64,000 bases of DNA, from positions 24,510 to 88,509 of the forward strand of contig JAHBMJ010003630.1 of NCBI GenBank assembly GCA_018398765.1. The letters run 5' to 3'. The position numbers and the translations under genes were made by a program. Shown here one piece after another: positions 11,855 to 23,713 of this stretch. Positions within the stretch are counted from its first letter, which is position 1; every line of letters starts with the position of its first letter. The stretch is from Chromera velia (lineage: Eukaryota > Sar > Chromeraceae). Under the pieces are notes generated by a model, which did not search any database, was not told the origin of the DNA, and was given only the letters and a program-made list of their open reading frames with translations.

Positions 11855-12912
11855 AAGAAAGAAAGAAAGAAAAGAAAGAAAAAAAGGAAGAAAACACAGA
11901 CAGAAAGCTCACCTTCGTGCATTGACTGCTCACATCACAAGGCAAGGCAGGGGAAGAGTTTGACGGCATCCAGACCAGGAGAAAGAGGGAGAGAGAAGAA
12001 GAGCGAAAGGAAACCAAAACACAGCATGGGAGAGAAAGTACTACACAGAAGCCGCATGGATGAAAATGAAGACCGAACTAAGTCGGACGGGAAGAACCCG
12101 AATCCCAAATCTCTCCCGGGGGCAAGAGAAGCATTCCGCGGTATCTTGCGGGAACCCGGGAGCATACTACCACCACCCACCCTCGTTTTTGCGCCCAAAA
12201 AACATTCATCAATGAATGAACCTACCACCCTGCATCTACACCTCGATAGACGAGGACACAGAGAGATCTTTCTTTCACTTCCCTTCTCTCTGAGATCTTT
12301 CACTTCCCTTCTTTCTCGATCGATCGCTTGTTTCTTCAAGAAACCCCGTTCGAAAGACCGACCCATTGGCCCCCACCCGCAATCGGTTGGTTAGAGAATG
12401 AGAATAAATACCTCGCAAGCTTGGTTGAATGTACCAAAGCAATTGCTCATCATCATCATTGCTCGAAATGGGCAGCGAGTCATTCTTTGCGCTTCTTCTC
12501 TCTTCTCTTCTTATTTTTCTTTTAATTCTCTCCCTTCATTGCCCTCCATGCTTTGTTTGCTGTGTGTGTCTGCGTGTGAATGACTCCTTTTGCCTAGGCA
12601 TTGCGGAAGCAAGGAGTCGCACGACAAAACGACAGCGGTCGTTGTTCAGGGCAGTGGTGCTCTCTTTTCTGATTTGCACAAGAATAGGTAGAGAGATGAA
12701 AATGTTCTTTCGCTCCTTGCTTTCCACATGCATGCTTTAATTCGTGCACGAGTGCATGCAGAAAATAGATAGATAAAACCGACGCTTCTTTCTCATTCCA
12801 CACCCTCACCTTCGGGATGGCAAATCTGTTGTGAAAGAAAGAAAGAGTAGGTCGGAGTGGGATGAAATGTGAAGTGCACTTCCAATTGAGTAGAGAGGGA
12901 CTTGGGCAACCG
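10151..12912. other. Intergenic, rich in purine microsatellites
   Basis: No gene could be supported. The plus strand is purine-rich with AGAC, GAAA and GGAA runs. A short piece at 10903-11037, after CTACAG, reads as RLLGNATFAHGRPKLRKLPS and vaguely recalls the FAHG part of CCCH fingers, but its Cys are missing. Two diverged segments of about 140 bp (about 11440-11600 and 12020-12180) share CTCTCCCGG, GGCAAGA and AACCCGGGAGCATA in the same order. Confidence 0.4.
11765..11892. repeat. GGAA / GAAA / CAGA compound microsatellite
   Basis: Runs of GGAA, GAAA and about nine CAGA units follow one another on the plus strand. Confidence 0.9.
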
Positions 12913-15643
12913 TCACATAGTTTTTGAGCGACGAAGCACCGTTTCCCCTGACTCGTCATCACGATCCGCATCCCTCGCACCCTCCGTTCTTGTTTCCGGA
13001 GCCTCACTGTAGTTTCTCTGCCCTCCTTCACTGGGCATTGTTGCACCCCCGCCCTCCCCCCCCTGCTGTATCTGCCCCTGGCCCTCTGCAGACTCACCTA
13101 TCACATCCCCACTGGCAGAGGAGTGCCCTGCCTCCTCACAAGACAGAGACCCCGCATCCTCTCCCTGCTGCTCGTGCTCAAACTGATGTTGATGTTGCTG
13201 TTCATCCGCGGGGGGATGTTCCTGCTGCTGCTGCTGCTGCTGCTGTGGTTGCAGGTGTTGAGTGAATTCAGTAGACGGCAGGACGTTCGGAAGCACTGCT
13301 GCTGCTGCTGCTGCGGCACCCGGAGTCCAACCCAGGACCCCGGCATTCTGCACGCCTGCCTGCTGTCCCAGCTCAGCACCAGGGAAGTAACACAGAAGCA
13401 GCTGGCCTGATGTGGTGGGGACAATCAAGGGGCCTGCAGCAAACACGGGGGGAACAGGGGGAGGGGGCCACTGGAGGGCTTCAGGCAGCTGTTGTGTCTG
13501 TTGCGTGACGGGGCTCTGTGCAACGGCGGCAGCCTGGGCGTGTGCCTGTGCCGCTGGGGCAGCGGAGGAGGAAGAGGAAGATGAAGCGGCTGACGCAGAT
13601 CTCTCTCCAGGCTGCTCGAGGGAGGATGGGGAGGCCCCGAATGGGGATGGACTTCCGGAGAGCGACCCCGCGGGCAGATGACTTTCACTTGCCAACATTG
13701 GAGCAGCGGGTGCGTCCTGTGGCACCGTGAATGGTGCGCGTGGGGGGACAGGGGCGGTTCCCGAGGACAGTGGCGGAAGAGGGGGAGGCGGGGGTTGCGA
13801 TGTGTAACGAGGGATTGGAATTCCTGTCCCCCCCAACACTGGCTGGGGCCGCTGTACTGTGGGAGCCCCTCCACTGGGTGGTCCCGCCGACGGTTGTGCC
13901 CCCGCAAGTGCGGGATGTACAGACCCGGATTGCTGCAGTTGCAGAAGCGAGGGGGGCACTGAAGAAGTGCCTTGCAGAGGGTCAGAGAAGGCACTTGAAG
14001 CCTGGAGACGACCCGCGAAATTCGCCGCTGCCGCAGCACCCCGAGGGGTCCAGAGAGGGGGCCCCGGCGCTCCTACGGGACCTCGTGGAGGCCGGGTGCC
14101 TGAGTGCAGGAGGGGCTGCTGGAGGTGGGGGTGGCCTGATATGACAGTGCGCCCTGTTGGCACTACCGGTGTCGGACCCGGTGTAGCCGTGAAACCCCTC
14201 CCACTCGGAGACAAACCGGCTTCGTAAGGTGCTAGAAACGGGTGGGGACGCCCCCCTGCGGGCGTCAAGGATGGGTTGGCACCATTCGAGGAGAAGGGGG
14301 CAGGGGCAGCAAGAAGACCGGGGTTGGGTTGGGGGAAGGCTGCAGCAAAAGACGACGCCGGCGCCGCTGAGGCAGGGTCGGAACTGGGGGACCAGTCGGT
14401 CACGGTTGGACGATTGGTTCCACTGTTCAACGGGTGAAGCGGGGATGTGGCAGCTGAGTGCATTTCACTGCTGTATGGGGGAACGGGACGAGGAGCTTCC
14501 AGTAGAGGGCCGTAAAGCCTTCTGAACCCCGAGCTGCTTTCGCTTCCACTGGGTGGGGTCACCTGACGCATATTCGGGGGACCGCTGGGATGCCCCCCGA
14601 TTCCCCTTCTGGGCATGTCTGCCGATGCAGAATGGAAGCCCATCCCGCTAAATTTTGCTGCTTGGGGGAAGATTGGAGCTGCGGGAGGAAATCTGGGGGC
14701 TTGAAAGTGTAAGTGTGAGGATCCGTGTGCTTGCGCTGTCTGAGGCCCTGGGCGTGTGAGTGCGGCAGCTGCACCCGAAGAGGAACTCGACGAGGAGGAG
14801 GAGGAGGCTTGGCCGTCTTGGCTCTCTAAGTTGAAGGGAGGAGGTCGGCGCCATGGAGGGGGCCCACCCAAGTTGGGCCCCCTTTCGGACTGCAACCTTC
14901 CCCGTGGAAAGGGAAAGCCTCCACCAGATGCAGAAGCCGCAGCTGCAGAGGAAGATGCAGATGCTGCCCCCCAGCCTGGCTGCATGTTTTCCCTCCTCCC
15001 TGAGTGTGAATACCCTGATGCCGAGGATGCCCCCCGCCCTCTGTCGCTGGCCCCTCCCTGAGGTCTGCCTGGGGGGGGAGGGAGGATTTCCGGGGCGTCT
15101 CCATGATCGCCTACTGTCGGGGTCTGGCTGGGAGATCGCCCACTTTTCCCGATCTTCGGTGCGCACGAAGCCGACTTCTGCACACACACATACACCCACA
15201 TGTGTGTAGATGCATACATACAGAAGCTCACGCGACTGTTCGATCTCGAGACTATGCGGATGAATTCTACAGAGAACAGCGATCCATCAGATCCTTTCAC
15301 AAACATCAGTCAGTCAGTCAGTTTCCGTGACTGAAGCAAGCTTGGCATTCCGACCCCGTCCTCCGACTTTTCAACTTGAAAAAAGCCGAACGCACACATT
15401 TCAAAAGGCAAGGCTCGCAAAGCGCGTGGATGTGGACATAGAACGGATCAGTGAGTGAGTGATTGGGTGTGAGAGAAAAAGAGAGACCAGATAGATCACG
15501 CCAAGAAGACACACGCAAGAGGGAGAGAATCATAACATCAGACCCGCAAAATTTCAAAACAGAAAAAGAAAAACTGTGAGACGCCTGATGGGAGAGCGGC
15601 CAAACCACATCCTCCAACGCACTCTGCTCCGATCCCATCGCTT

Positions 15644-15685
<42 letters not shown>

Positions 15686-17011
15686 GCACACACGCACACA
15701 CACAATATCTCACTCCTTCACGCACGCACGCACTGACACAAAAGCGAAAGGTGAGAGAAGAGAACTCTCAGCACAAAGTACAGCGCGAAAGCCGAGGTCT
15801 CCTTCAGAGGGTCTGTCTTTTTTGAATGAAAGCCCGACAAACCCTCGTAAAGTGATTTTTTAAAAAAAGAGTGAAAACTGAGTGGGCACAGTCACGTACC
15901 GGGGGGGCTGAGACGCCTCTACTCCCGTGTCTGCCGCTGCCTCCACCCCCGACAGCAGAGGACCCCCCCCTGTGAGTCCCTCCTCTGCCCCTCAGTTCAT
16001 CAATCCCGTGTGCGTACCGACAGTTTTCACGAAGGAGACAACGGCCCTCAGAGAAGTACATGCACAGAACGGTTTTGTAACGCGCTCTGAAGAAACAGCA
16101 CCCCACACACATGCATGACAACGGAGTTCGAGGACAGCGATGCAGGACTGAGGGAAGCATCGTGACGAGAGCCAACACATTCTTCTTACTTCTTGAGACA
16201 TTTCGTGAAAAAACCCGTTCCTTGCATCACGACGAGGACCTTTTCTCACAATAAAAAGAATAAGCGAGAAGGTGAAAGAGGGAACAAGGCAAAGCAAAAC
16301 AGGCAACCGCAAAAGTTCCTCTGACATTGGGAACGATAGAAGCTTGTGGGTACGACATCCATTCCTGGTCCCCGGGCCCCGCACCACCCTCGGTCACTTG
16401 CCCCGACTCCTCTTACTAACAATGAACAAAAGTAAAGTTCACACTTACCCGGCCTCCTCAAACTCATGGGCATACGGGCAGTTCCGCTGATTACAGCTAC
16501 CGCTCTGCAATCAAGGACGGAAGACAGATATTCAAAAACAAAGAGATGTCACTAAGTGGAGTGGAAGGTGGGAAGCAGATCTCGCATTTTTGCGCCAGAC
16601 CAAGCTCGGAGAGATAGTATTTCACCCCCCTTTTTTTCGTAAGGAAAGCCGAAATGGAGAGAAAGAAACGGATGCACAGTAGTCTCTGACTCCTGACTGA
16701 CTTCGAAGAACCTGTGGCACAAGCCGGTGCGCCTTGTCCCCGATTTTGCTTTCGGCTGTTCATCGTTTTGATCTCCTGAGTCCCGGTCGTCTCCCTTGTC
16801 TTTCTTTCCGTGATCCTTTTTGTCACCAGAGCTCCTCGGCCTGTCATCTGGCGGGTCCCCGCCACTGCAAAGACATGAATAGAGAAAAATGCTCTCGAGG
16901 TACTTCGTAGTGATGCAAAAGAAATGGTAGGGCATGACCGGGAAAGAAAGTCGTTTCGTGCGCACAAACGGAGACGGCTAGAAAAGAACGAACTGACCCT
17001 GCGTGAAACAT
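12913..17011 (-). CDS. Protein with two CCCH zinc fingers and long low-complexity tail
   Basis: Five exons join in phase: 17011-16998, 16864-16702, 16504-16449, 16086-15900 and 15177-12913, giving 894 codons plus TGA. Donors are GTCAGT, GTCAGT, GTAAGT and GTACGT; acceptors include TTTGCAG and TTCTTCAG. Finger 1 is split by an intron: LCHRFFE joins SGSCNQRNCPYAH (Cx8Cx5Cx3H). Finger 2 is VLCMYFSEGRCLLRENCRYAH (Cx7Cx5Cx3H). CCCH pairs of this kind usually bind RNA and control mRNA stability or translation. A Lys/Asp-rich stretch precedes the fingers. The 754-residue last exon is rich in Ser, Pro, Ala and Gln, with poly-Gln, poly-Ser and poly-Ala runs and no domain seen. The start (MFHAG) is the first ATG in phase with exon 2; an upstream exon cannot be excluded. 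No internal stops. Confidence 0.85.
15641..15704. repeat. (CT)n(CA)n microsatellite in CCCH-gene intron
   Basis: A CT run passes into CA repeats within the intron that precedes the last exon of the CCCH gene. Confidence 0.9.
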
Positions 17012-18104
17012 CAGTCTCAGAACATGAAGGACACAGCGTCAGGTTTCTGTGCATGAGACAACCCCTGGAAAGCATCAGGACGGCTGCATTCCTGCAAACT
17101 CAACCAACTAGCCAACCACCTTTAGACAGAGTCTCGGGTAGTCTCGAATGCATTGAGTACTACAGTCGACAATCCTGATCACCAGCACTGCATGGCCGGA
17201 CCAAGCCTGCGCATACACGCAAGTTACGATGCACGAGAAAACAACTGTGGGAGCTGATCCTTTGTATTTTCTGACACGTACTGGCAGGAGGAAGGTTATA
17301 CGTACCAACACTTATGGGGACGATAATGGGGATGGCAGGGCGGGGCGACTGACATTATCAATCACCCCGGTAAACATGCTTTGAAATAGATGGTCATCAA
17401 ATCGAATTTTTCACTTCTGTCAATGATTTCATCGTCTATTGATTCTTCAATCCTTCCTTCCTTCCTTCTTTCTTTCTTTCCTTCTTTGCTTCCTTCTTTC
17501 CTTCGTTCGTCGAGCTACTGCATGTGCACCTCCTCCCTCTCTTCTTCATGTCTTCTTCTTTGTCTCAACAGTTTCAACTTCATCTTCCGTCTATTTTCTT
17601 TCTTTCGATCGGATCTGACCTGTCTTCGACCTGTCTGCGTACGTGTGCACGTGCGCGCATACGCGTGCTCACGCGGGGGTTGGTTTTCGTGCGCGCGCGA
17701 TGACAGGGGTGATATACGCGCGCGGCTCTGCACTGTATTTTTTGGACGCGGCATGCATAACAACCTCAATCATCATTATTTTTTGGACATGCCCGACCTA
17801 CCTGCCCACTAGCTATACATTATACCTGTGTACACCCCCCGACGGAGACCAGCCCCGTGGTCTCCGTCTCCACCACGGAGACCACCGATGACCACTGACA
17901 GCCTCACAGTTCTTGTTCTCTTCATACACACAATCCGTTTTGAAACGTGTTTTTCCCATCAACATGATTCTCTTAGAGCGTTGAAAGTGTTGGAAGCCGT
18001 CATCATTCGTGATGAGGCTCTGGTCTCTCATTTTTCTGTTTTGGATGTTGGTGGTGGTTTGTGATAGTAGTTGGCTGTCTCGCCTACAGAGCCTACGCTA
18101 CTCT
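17012..18104. other. Intergenic upstream of the CCCH gene
   Basis: Any promoter or 5' exon of the CCCH gene should lie here, but none can be fixed. Visible structure: TTCC/TTTC runs at about 17450-17510, an alternating purine-pyrimidine stretch at about 17640-17700, and three alternating copies of GACGGAGACC at 17841-17883. Confidence 0.4.
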
Positions 18105-21100
18105 CGCATGCCGAGGAAAGCCAAGGGAGGTACATATTGGGAGGATCGAATCGATGTTCTCGCAAAGGGTGGGCACCCTGGGAAGTCCCATCCCAAGAGC
18201 GAACCGTGGAAGAGCAAGTATGAGAAGGTCAAGGACTGTCCTGCACAGACCTAGGGTATGACACCTAAAAAAAAAAAAAAAATATAATTTAATTACAAAC
18301 CCTAGGGGTATTTATCACTCTGATTAGCTATAACTCTAAAAAGTGTTTTTTTTAGGTTTTTAGGATGAACTGACCTTATTCCTACGATAACACAACTTTT
18401 TAAGTTAAATCTCATGACCTTTTATATATAGGAAAGTCAATTCGCCCTCTGAGGTTCGCAAACATTCATGATGTCAGTTTGCAAACCTAATCCTCTAACC
18501 TGACCAAACCTGTCTAAATCTGTCTAAACCTGGTTCCAAATGGCTTTTGCATAAACACAGAGAAGATGCAAAGCAAACATAACCTGGCATTTTACCTGGA
18601 AACATCAGAAAAACCAATCATTTAACGAATATAGGAAATTGAGTGCAAGCTCTGCTCCGTTGTAGATAGACAGACAAAGCTCTCCATGGTGTGGTGGCCA
18701 CCTAGAAAGGCAAAGTTTATCCTGACCAAATTTTTCAATCATGTATGTGGTTTCCACAGAGAGGCGATCAAGCAAACAAAGATTGTGCCGGAAAAGAAGA
18801 GAGGGGAAAAGGGAGGGGAGCAGAACAAGGAGACTATAGCGGCTGCTGTGAATACTAATGCGAGCGAGGCTGTATCCCTTTTCTGAAACTCTCATGCACC
18901 GTCATGAACACAGTGTTACAGACATAGTCCTGCCAGCAAAAACGTACAAAATGTTCTAAGCCTTTTAATAGATCATTCACATAGAGATTTTAGAAGGTTG
19001 ACCAGGTTTGGATGGGTTTGAAGAGGTTTGAAAGGTTTGAGTCTGGTATGACCATGGTTTCTAAACCAATTCTAAACCTTATATAGCGAATGGGTTTTAA
19101 ACTCATCTAAACCTACCCTAACCTACCCTAACCTTAGCCACTTGACCCTATTTTAGCGTTTTTTAAGCTTTTCTAGCAAATTAAGCTCCAAAAATCTCTT
19201 TTAAAACATCAAAAATTTAATTTTTTGTTGAAAAACCTAACTTCAAACCTAAGGTACCCTCACAGAGTGTCACACCCTAGGTACGGACTAACTCGTTATC
19301 GAGATGTGTATGTGGGCACGACCATGACTGGTCCAACCGACTGCAGTCCTCCCGACAGCATCGGCAGCCTCAGGTGGTGCCCGCAAGCAAGAGTCAACCA
19401 ACTATCTTGCAAGGTCTCTGATGGTCTACTTCATTTTTCGACTCTGCTGGTGGTCTCCGTATTGCTCTCTGTGTACAGCTCTCACGCATCTACCTGTCTA
19501 CACTGTCAATTTCACCCTGCTTTGTTCTTTGCAGCCTTCAAAGGAGGTCTACGGCAAGCCAGTGATGATCAAGGGGCTTCCCCCGTCATCCTCCGTGCCC
19601 CAGGTTGGTTGCTTGTGGTGCTCTCCGTACGGTGGTCTCCGCTTGGCTTCCTCCCTCCATTTTCCTCCTTCCTCCCCATCGGGCCGCTTGCTTTTGCATT
19701 GGGCTACACCTTGCTTGCCGTCACTCTCGGACTCTCTCCCATGTATATTCACTTTCCCTCTGTCACCCTCTGTTTTGCTTTGCTGTCTTGCAGTTCCTGT
19801 TTTGGAAACATAGGAGAGTGACAGGAGCGCTGCTGCTGAACCCTCTGCGGACGCTGCCCCTGAGGTACAGGAGTCTCCCAACGTGGATCCCCCTACAGAG
19901 TCTCTTCGTAGCCGCTCTGATGTCCCTGTCGTTAGCATTGCTGTAGCAGCTGCCGCGCCTGCTGCAGTGCACTTTGCAGAAATTTCAGCAGCTACTGCGT
20001 CCTCCTCTTCTTCAGCACCAGCCCAAGCACCTCCCCCCCAAGCACCGTTCCCCTCTGCTCCTACCCCCCCTTCTGCTCCACTTGACTCTGCGGGAATTTC
20101 AGCAGCTGCTACGTCCTCCTCTTCTTCAGCACCAGCCCAAGCACCTCCCTCCCAAACACTGTTCCCCCCCCATCCTGCCCCCCCTTCTGCTCTACTTGAG
20201 AATCGTAGATGACCACGCATTCCAGAAGCCCAAGAAAAGTGGATTTTGAAGCAGGTCAAAGCATAGGTAGGGTCTGATGATTCTGGAAACCCCAAGCTAT
20301 CTGAGATGTCAGGGTGGATTGATCCAAAAAACCACCTCCCCTCATTAAAGTGTCCTCCCTCGTCAGCTGAATTTACTGTGAAGAAGGTTTTTTTCTGGAA
20401 TCCGAGAAAACATCCCATCATCAGTTCTGTTGGCACCCTCGAAAAGATGGAGACAAAGAGATGGGGGGGGGCGGTGTTACTTTAGACGGAGAGGGCGAGG
20501 GAGAAGAAATGAGGATAGACAGAGGAGGAAAAGAAAGGTTGGAGGAAAGCGAACTCGCCCAGGCGTCTGACGATCCCCCTTGCCCTTCTTTAGTAGCAGA
20601 CGACGACGAATTCGACGACGAAGATGAAGAAGATGTTGAGCTCAAGCTCACTCAAGTAGGGTACACAGACTGTGATTGCTGTTCAGGAAGGAGAGAAGAG
20701 GAGGATCGCAGCGGGCGGCAAGGCACTAGAATGATTCTTCTGTTCCAAATCTTATTTTTGTGCGCCTTGATCCATGGCATTGGATAAGACGCTTTCTGGC
20801 CGGAGTGTCTCATGTTTCCCACCTTATGGTTGGCCCCTTCCTGAGTGCCCTCTCTCAAGCCGTTTTCAAAAAAAATGACCGTGACTTTGAAGAGCTTTTG
20901 TCTGCTCTCTAGATCGCATACGGTCTCGATGAGCCAGCAAAAGCAAAACGGTGGGTCACCGCTAAGCATATTCTGTTGAGAGTACGAAGGCTGATTCCCG
21001 GTCCCCTTAAGCTGAGGCAGCGCGTCTTACTCATGAAGCTCGCGTTTGAGCTTGTCGAGAACGACGGGGTGAAACTAGCTGGTGAGAAGTGGGAAAGAGT

Positions 21101-22820
21101 ATAGGAGTTGTAGATGGTACACGCAGACAACGGATGTCTGTCTGACCCCCCCGGTGTTAAGCTGTATATGGAGAAGAGACAGTCTCCGATCAAAGGCCCT
21201 GCAGGACTCTCACACCCCATCCCTGAGTGGGACGGATTTTGGGGTAGCAATGGAAATGAGAGGTCCCATTTTAAGCTGGACCTTGCTTTGAAGGGTAGCA
21301 GCTGCGGGGCTGGTCTCGGCAACGCAGCAATGAAGCTTACCATTCATCGCATGACGCAGAGACGTTTGCAGGACAATAGTCTCCCTTCTCTCCCAAATGC
21401 AGACATTTCCATTTTGAAAGCAGCCAACGACCAGTGTGACGAGTTGTGGGGGAATGAGGTCGATAGTGAGAGAGCAGGAGAGGCTAGGTGGAAAAAGATT
21501 TACCGACCAGACCTGGTGGAAGGGTACTAGTTTGGAATGCCCTACGCACGTGCGCGTTTGTTAGAGTGGCAGGAAGAGGCGCAGAACGAGGTTCGCGACC
21601 TCGTTGAAAAGCTGGAATCAGCAGAGGGAGGAGGGGTCGATGATTTGATCACAAAATAGTACACGTCCCTCTCTGAAGTTGCAAAGATTGATGCCGATCT
21701 GTCCGTAGAAGAAATCACGCAGTTGGAAGAAGATTTAAAGGAGAAGAGAGGAGAAGACAGGGGCAGTGAGCCTGTAAAAGAGGGTGTAGAAGCCGAGAGT
21801 GCTGCAGCAGAGCGCAGGGGGGGGCGAACAGGACGGGGGGTAAACAAATGTCCTTCACAGTGCCCAGAGCTTGTGAAGCTTGTAGAGACTCTGGCCACTG
21901 AGGGGAAGGATAAACACGTAATTTGGAAAGAATACGAAAAGGTTCGGCTGATCTAAAAGCAATACCTGGAGAGACTTGCCCCCTTTTCTCTTCCGAGAAC
22001 CACCCCGGCTCTGATTGGAATCTTTTTGAACAAAAATAAAGAGAGGACCGCAGTGCAGGAGTGCATGAATAACATGTCCGTACAAGGTCACGTGGGGCTG
22101 GTACACAACAGCTCCTCCGTTGCCTGGTCTGTACCCACCGCGCTGAGTAGAGCAGCTGTAGTTGCTGACACTTTTCCTTCTGTTCCTCTACCAGGAAGGG
22201 AGGTGGCTCTGCAGGAGGCTAGGCAGGAGGGGGGGGGATCTGAAGAGCAGGCCGGGGGGGGGTTGATAGACGGAGAAGATATTCGTATGGAGGATCCTCA
22301 AGGTAGGAAGTCAGACGAAGATGCCCCCTTTGTGCTCCCTCCCCAGTCTCAACATACAGCTGCAGCTGCAGCTTCTTCTGCAAGCTCCTCTGCAGCCGCT
22401 CCCAACGTCCAGCCTGCAGATACAGGAAATTGTTGCAAGAGAACTATGAAAATGAATGGCGTTGAAGTCATATGCGGTGAGCCCATGTCTGCGCACAGAC
22501 GAATTCAGAGTCTCTACTGGTACACAAAATTCTGGCCAACTAGAAGTGACTTTGAAGCAGCGATTCCAGAATTGAAAAGACAAGTAAAAATGAAGAAAGA
22601 AATTAAGAAAAAATTGCGATGCCCCCATTGCGAAAAATTGTATGCAGATGCTCCCCTTCACAACTTTCCTCGCAAAGATGTCGTGCATTGTCATGAGAAG
22701 CATGGAAGGCATTCACAGTTCCTCAGAGGAAAAGGTGGAGCGCTTGTTAAATGCATAGAAAGGAGGGAAAATGCATGCCCATCAAAATGGTCGTTAAAAC
22801 AAAACGTTAATATTATATAA
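18105..22820 (+). pseudogene. Large intron-containing coding locus, unclassified, with in-frame stops
   Basis: The plus strand holds coding blocks from MPRKAKGGTYWEDRID (about 18108) to TAA at 22818-22820. Exons at 19282-19410 (donor AAG/GTCTCT), 19533-19601 (after TTTGCAG, donor CAG/GTTGGT) and 19814 onward (after CATAG) fit phase 0. An Ala/Ser/Pro-rich part (19900-20210) is followed by an acidic stretch (20580-20640). Frame 20751-22820 is continuous except for TAG 20910, 21102, 21111, 21528 and 21657 and TAA 21954; the TAG at 20910 could instead be a splice acceptor (CTCTCTAG). The C-terminus has Cys/His clusters (GNCCKR, CPHCEKLY, CHEKHG) that resemble zinc-binding sites. A G-run frame change lies near 20465. 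A MITE-like element sits between the first two blocks. No family was recognised; introns argue against a simple retroelement. Confidence 0.5.
18250..19281. mobile_element. MITE-like element with CCTAGGGTRTGACAC ends
   Basis: The left end reads CCTAGGGTATGACACC and the reverse complement of the right end reads CCTAGGGTGTGACACT. Inside, AACCTGACCAAACCTGTCT (about 18496-18514) is mirrored by GGTTGACCAGGTTTGG (about 18993-19008), so the arms are nested inverted repeats. CCTAGG is itself palindromic, so it cannot be decided whether it is the target duplication or part of the ends. No transposase is seen. Confidence 0.7.
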
Positions 22821-23705
22821 AATCCTTATTATCATGTTTATCTATTGTTTATTAGTTGAATGATTAGTTCTATAGTTAATAGACATATCAATGTTTTACA
22901 TTATATTAAAAATTGGATCGCATTATTCGTGTATTTAAAAAAATTTAATGTCTACATTACATAAGTTAACTTAGATCTTTTTTAAAATAATAATTTGAAG
23001 ATTTAGTTTTTACTGTTTCTAAAATGTTAAACTATTTCTCTCTGACTTTAAACAGAGAACATACAGCGCGCGAAGCACGCTTGAACGTTTTGTGTCACAA
23101 CCACGTGCTTCGTGCGTGGTTGTTCCCCCCCCCTGGGCATTTTTTGTTCCCCAGCCCATAATACTATACTGGTATTGGACCAGGACAATACCTGTAAAGC
23201 AGTGGTTTTTACCCCCGCGGCAAATTTTTTTTTGGTTCGCGGCGCAGTTTAGCTTGCCCCGCGGCGGTACCACCGCGGGTTTCACCTGGTTTCAAGCGCT
23301 CGCAGCCCTGCGGCGGCCTCTAAACCCTTTACAAGTCTTGATAGGTCATATCAAATATATCTATAAGTATTTTATAGCAGGAATAAGTCATTCTATTATG
23401 GTTTTAAATTATTTCAAACATGAAAATAAGATAAAATAAGATAATTAATACAGAAAATATTAACAACAAACAAAAAATAAACATACAAAAAAACTAGTAA
23501 CTCATTTATTTTTAATCTAATTCATAATAAAAGAAACTATAAGTCATAGTCTGATCAATAATCATGGTGTGACATGACTATTTTGAAATTGATCGAATTA
23601 TTTCGTTGATTTGAATACATTGCAGAGAATGATTTTTGAATTAATCAATCAATTCACTTGCGATTTCATGCGTGTTCATGCGATTTCCAGGCATCAGAGT
23701 GACAC
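22821..23705. other. AT-rich spacer with a GC-rich hairpin island
   Basis: No gene is seen. AT-rich DNA surrounds a GC-rich island at about 23080-23330, which contains a near-palindrome around ACCACGTGCTTCGTGCGTGGT and several CCGCGG motifs. Confidence 0.4.
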
Positions 23706-23713
23706 ACTTATTT

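Noticed and set aside
13123-15061. Plus-strand and alternative-frame ORFs opposite the last exon of the CCCH gene
   Set aside because: They arise from the GC-rich, repetitive codons of the true exon; none has splice or motif support.
19811-19813. TAG in the Ala/Ser-rich frame counted as an in-frame stop
   Set aside because: Splicing at CATAG/GAG puts it inside the intron and gives matching phase 0 with the upstream exon.
23196-23240. hAT-like CAGTGGTT terminus next to a GC-rich island
   Set aside because: No matching inverted end or target duplication was found nearby.
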